A stretch of 22,886 nt of DNA from CAYNWK01 sp964400875. GTDB lineage: Bacteria; Chloroflexota; Anaerolineae; Anaerolineales; UBA4823. Each line of letters starts with the position of its first letter. Position 1 is the first letter of the stretch. The notes beneath the pieces are model-generated. The model saw only the letters and a program-made list of their open reading frames with translations. It was not told the DNA's origin and searched no databases. Made by a program: the position numbers and the translations under genes. The stretch covers positions 1 through 22,886 of the forward strand of contig CAYNWK010000067.1 in the NCBI GenBank assembly GCA_964400875.1. Direction: 5' to 3'. Of this stretch, positions 21,017-22,886 are shown in pieces.

Positions 21017-21340
21017 GCAGAGGCCTCTTTAATAGAGGGAAAGCGGCGTTATTTGGAGAGCGCCGCCCAAACACCCTCTTTACTCACCCAAATGGGTAAG
21101 TCCTAAATAATTTACATTATTTTGCACTATATTGCAATATGTTTTTCTCTGTTTGTCCCATACACGGTTGGCAATTTTGCAAAGTTACCCGGTTTGAGGT
21201 ACGGAAGATGATACAAAGGGCGTATGAAACGACCTCCCTGAGGCGGCAATCCAGGAGGTCGAGGAGGTTCCCAAAATTCAAAACGAACCCACGCTAAGCA
21301 AACGCCGGTGAGAGCGGACCGGCGACTGGGTCATCAGAGA
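21017..21340. other. Intergenic region between two leftward genes
   Basis: 324 bp without a convincing gene. It holds an imperfect stem-loop at 21034-21079 (AGAGGG and GCGGCG against CGCCGC and CCCTCT) whose right side contains GCCCAAACACCCT (21065-21077). It also holds a short inverted repeat ACCCA-AA-TGGGT (21086-21097), a strongly A/T-rich block at about 21100-21150 where the promoter of the membrane-protein gene is expected, and the hairpin at 21230-21261. Confidence 0.5.
21230..21261 (-). terminator. Hairpin downstream of the ferredoxin-NADP reductase gene
   Basis: CGACCTCC (21230-21237) and GGAGGTCG (21254-21261) are perfect complements with a 16-nt loop. It lies about 80 nt beyond the stop of the leftward reductase gene and is the only strong stem there. 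No T-run. Confidence 0.45.
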
Positions 21341-22693
21341 TCATTCTTTAGCGAACTCGATCGCCTCGAGCATCTCCTCGTTGTCGGTGTATTTGAACTC
21401 CTCCAACTCCTGGCGGGCAGCTTCGGCCTGCTCGATACTTTCCAGGAGCTGCCAATCTTCCTTGGTGATGATCATTTTCTTCAGGCGGCGCAGTCGCTTT
21501 TCGAATTTCTCCATCACCGCCTCAGCATCCTCCGAAGGGTCCAGCGTATGCAAATACTGGAGGACGGCCTGCGCCCCGTTTTCCCCATCTTTGCGCGCCA
21601 CGCCGACCAGGCCGCTGCTGGCCTCGCGCGACCATCCGGCTACGAACACCCCCTCGATGGGCTGCTCTGCTTCGTTATCGTAGGCTTCGTAAGAGAGTCC
21701 GTTAATCGGAAAACGCGGCTCCGGGTTCTTAACGAACTCGTTCCAGCGCACCGGCAGCCCAAAAGAATCATCCACCCGGTCGCCGATGCAGAAGATCACC
21801 GTATCCACCGGGATCACCCGCTTGGTGCCCAGTCGCTTGGCCTTGGTATCACCGTTGTGAGGGATCAGGGTGGTCTCCTCGACCTCCAGGCCGCGCACCT
21901 CGCCGCGCTCCCCGCCGATCATGCGGCTGGGCGAGGCTAGGAAATCGAAGCGAAAGCGAGAGTCGGACACCGGCTCTAACGCTTTGGGCAGGGTCGAGAG
22001 GATAAAGGTCTTGGCAGCTTCCACATCCTGGCCCAACTCGCGCATCACCGGCGCAACGCGCTCGAACTCGGCGTCGAATGCTTCCAGGTCGAGGTTGCGT
22101 GCGATGTTGCTCATCTCCTTCTTGCTGAATTTGACCTCCGCCGGCCCACGGCGCGCTACGGCGACCACCTCATCGACCTTGAGATCGCGAATCAACCAGT
22201 GAGCGATATCCAGCATCACGTTGCCCACGCCGATCAGGGCAACGCGATCGCCGATCTTGAAGCGCTGCTGGCTGAAAGGAGGCAGCTTGTTATAGTGATA
22301 AACGATGTCTTTGGCGTGATAGACGCCCACCAGGTCTTCGCCGGGCAGGCCCAACCACTTGGTGCCCTGCGCACCGACAGTGACCAGCAGCGCGTGGAAG
22401 CCGATCTCGCGCAGCTCTTCCAGGGTCAGGTCCCCCTCTGCGGCGACCTTCAGGTTGCCGTAATAGCGGATGCCGGGTTCGGCCATGATCTGGCGGAACT
22501 GTTTGCGCAACCCTTCCTTCATGCGGTGCTTATTGGGATAGATGCCGTATTCAGCGAGGCCGCCCGGCTTGATATCGCGGTTGATCAGCGCGACCTCGAC
22601 GGCCTCGGTGGCCAGCTGCCGGGAGGCGTACAGACCGGCGGGGCCGGCGCCGACCACGGCGACCACGTATGGATTTTCGTTTTCCGATGTCAA
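21341..22693 (-). CDS. Ferredoxin-NADP+ reductase, adrenodoxin-reductase type
   Basis: 450-residue FAD/NAD(P) flavoprotein that probably moves electrons between NADPH and ferredoxin. FAD loop VVGAGPAGLYASRQL (~14-28); GGLAEYGIYPNKHRMKEGLRKQF is the conserved segment of the glutamate synthase beta/adrenodoxin reductase group; the NADP-binding loop is VALIGVGNVMLDIAHWLIR, with VVAVARRGPAEVKFS after it. GVFVAGWSREASSGLVGVARKDG is the C-terminal FAD/NADP motif typical of FprA and adrenodoxin reductase. A charged helical tail (~390-450) extends beyond the core. The start codon is TTG at 22691-22693, supported by GGGAGG about 8 nt upstream; there is no ATG in a better place. Monocistronic, with its own promoter and a leader hairpin. 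Confidence 0.88.
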   Translation of the reverse strand: MTSENENPYVVAVVGAGPAGLYASRQLATEAVEVALINRDIKPGGLAEYGIYPNKHRMKEGLRKQFRQIMAEPGIRYYGNLKVAAEGDLTLEELREIGFHALLVTVGAQGTKWLGLPGEDLVGVYHAKDIVYHYNKLPPFSQQRFKIGDRVALIGVGNVMLDIAHWLIRDLKVDEVVAVARRGPAEVKFSKKEMSNIARNLDLEAFDAEFERVAPVMRELGQDVEAAKTFILSTLPKALEPVSDSRFRFDFLASPSRMIGGERGEVRGLEVEETTLIPHNGDTKAKRLGTKRVIPVDTVIFCIGDRVDDSFGLPVRWNEFVKNPEPRFPINGLSYEAYDNEAEQPIEGVFVAGWSREASSGLVGVARKDGENGAQAVLQYLHTLDPSEDAEAVMEKFEKRLRRLKKMIITKEDWQLLESIEQAEAARQELEEFKYTDNEEMLEAIEFAKE

Positions 22694-22723
22694 ACTGCGA
22701 CCCTCCCTTTGCGGACAATAAAA

Positions 22724-22743
22724 GACGGCGCCGATGAGCCGTC
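22724..22743 (-). terminator. Leader hairpin with T-run before the reductase gene
   Basis: On the coding strand GACGGC, an 8-nt loop and GCCGTC are followed by TTTTATTG, like a small intrinsic terminator. It lies between the candidate promoter (-10 at 22757-22762) and the Shine-Dalgarno (22702-22707), inside the expected 5' leader of about 57 nt, so it may act as an attenuator or 5'-end stabiliser. Confidence 0.5.
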
Positions 22744-22756
22744 AATTTTCGTTTCG

Positions 22757-22785
22757 ATTATAGCCTGTGGGTATTGAATCTACAA
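22757..22785 (-). promoter_or_regulatory. Candidate promoter of the reductase gene
   Basis: On the minus strand TTGTAG (22780-22785) and a perfect TATAAT (22757-22762) are separated by exactly 17 nt. This is the best promoter match in the window. Confidence 0.6.
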
Positions 22786-22886
22786 GTGCAAAATAGGACA
22801 AATGCGAGATGGTCGCGGCAGAGGCAAGTGTGTTCCCATTTTCTCAACAATGAAGGGCAGTCGCTGAATTGCAATTACCCTAACAC

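Noticed and set aside
1..22886. CRISPR arrays, tRNA or rRNA genes, insertion sequences, prophage
   Set aside because: No regularly spaced repeats, no tRNA T-loop signatures in plausible cloverleaf context, no rRNA segments and no transposase or phage genes were recognised.

Overview
The window is a high-GC bacterial scaffold piece of about 23 kb. The gene content (a YacL-type PIN/TRAM protein next to cysS, MenG plus UbiX, LysM/SdrD_B-type surface proteins, many small hydrophobic proteins) and the often perfect TATAAT -10 boxes with weak -35 boxes suggest a member of the Chloroflexota, perhaps Anaerolineae. That placement is inference from gene content only. A 10-N gap at 8115-8124, flanked by homopolymer-rich inverted repeats, shows a draft (metagenome or single-cell type) assembly. 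Linkage across that gap is not secure. No tRNA, rRNA, CRISPR array or insertion sequence was recognised.

Layout. 1-1593 (minus): yacL-like then the N-terminal part of cysS, which runs off the window. 1594-2475: long gene-free stretch with several inverted repeats. 2476-7072 (plus): a tightly packed run of a UMF1-type MFS protein with a large inserted module, menG, ubiX, a PPOX-fold flavoprotein and a methyltransferase. 7137-8048 (minus): methyltransferase with a C-terminal zinc ribbon, ending at the assembly seam. 8207-9565 (minus): UDP-glucose 6-dehydrogenase. 10137-15249 (plus): Fe-S type Rrf2 regulator, stand-alone urocanase, CcmC-like membrane protein overlapping a second MFS gene, then a LysM surface protein ending in a strong bidirectional terminator. 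15321-18866 (minus): GT2, FlK-like thioesterase, galE and GT4 glycosyltransferase. 19064-20370 (plus): mscS and, overlapping it by ATGA, a peroxiredoxin-like gene with an in-frame TGA. 20510-21016 (minus): small membrane protein. 21341-22693 (minus): adrenodoxin-reductase-type ferredoxin-NADP reductase.

How the genes work together. MenG and UbiX fit quinone biosynthesis. Ugd, GalE and the two glycosyltransferases fit nucleotide-sugar supply and surface glycan assembly. HutU is one histidine-degradation enzyme without its usual partners nearby.

Main discovery: 19900-20370 reads as a complete peroxiredoxin/redoxin-fold gene only if TGA at 20026-20028 is decoded. That TGA sits at the first cysteine of the expected CxxC motif (U-P-Y-C). 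A stem-loop with a U-containing bulge and a small G/U-containing apical loop follows at the spacing expected of a bacterial SECIS. This strongly suggests a selenoprotein that routine annotation would truncate. Other points of interest are the membrane-anchored beta-sandwich module inserted inside an MFS loop, an inverted repeat wrapped around the hutU -10 box, and a CcmC-like protein that keeps both histidines but has a degenerate WWD region.
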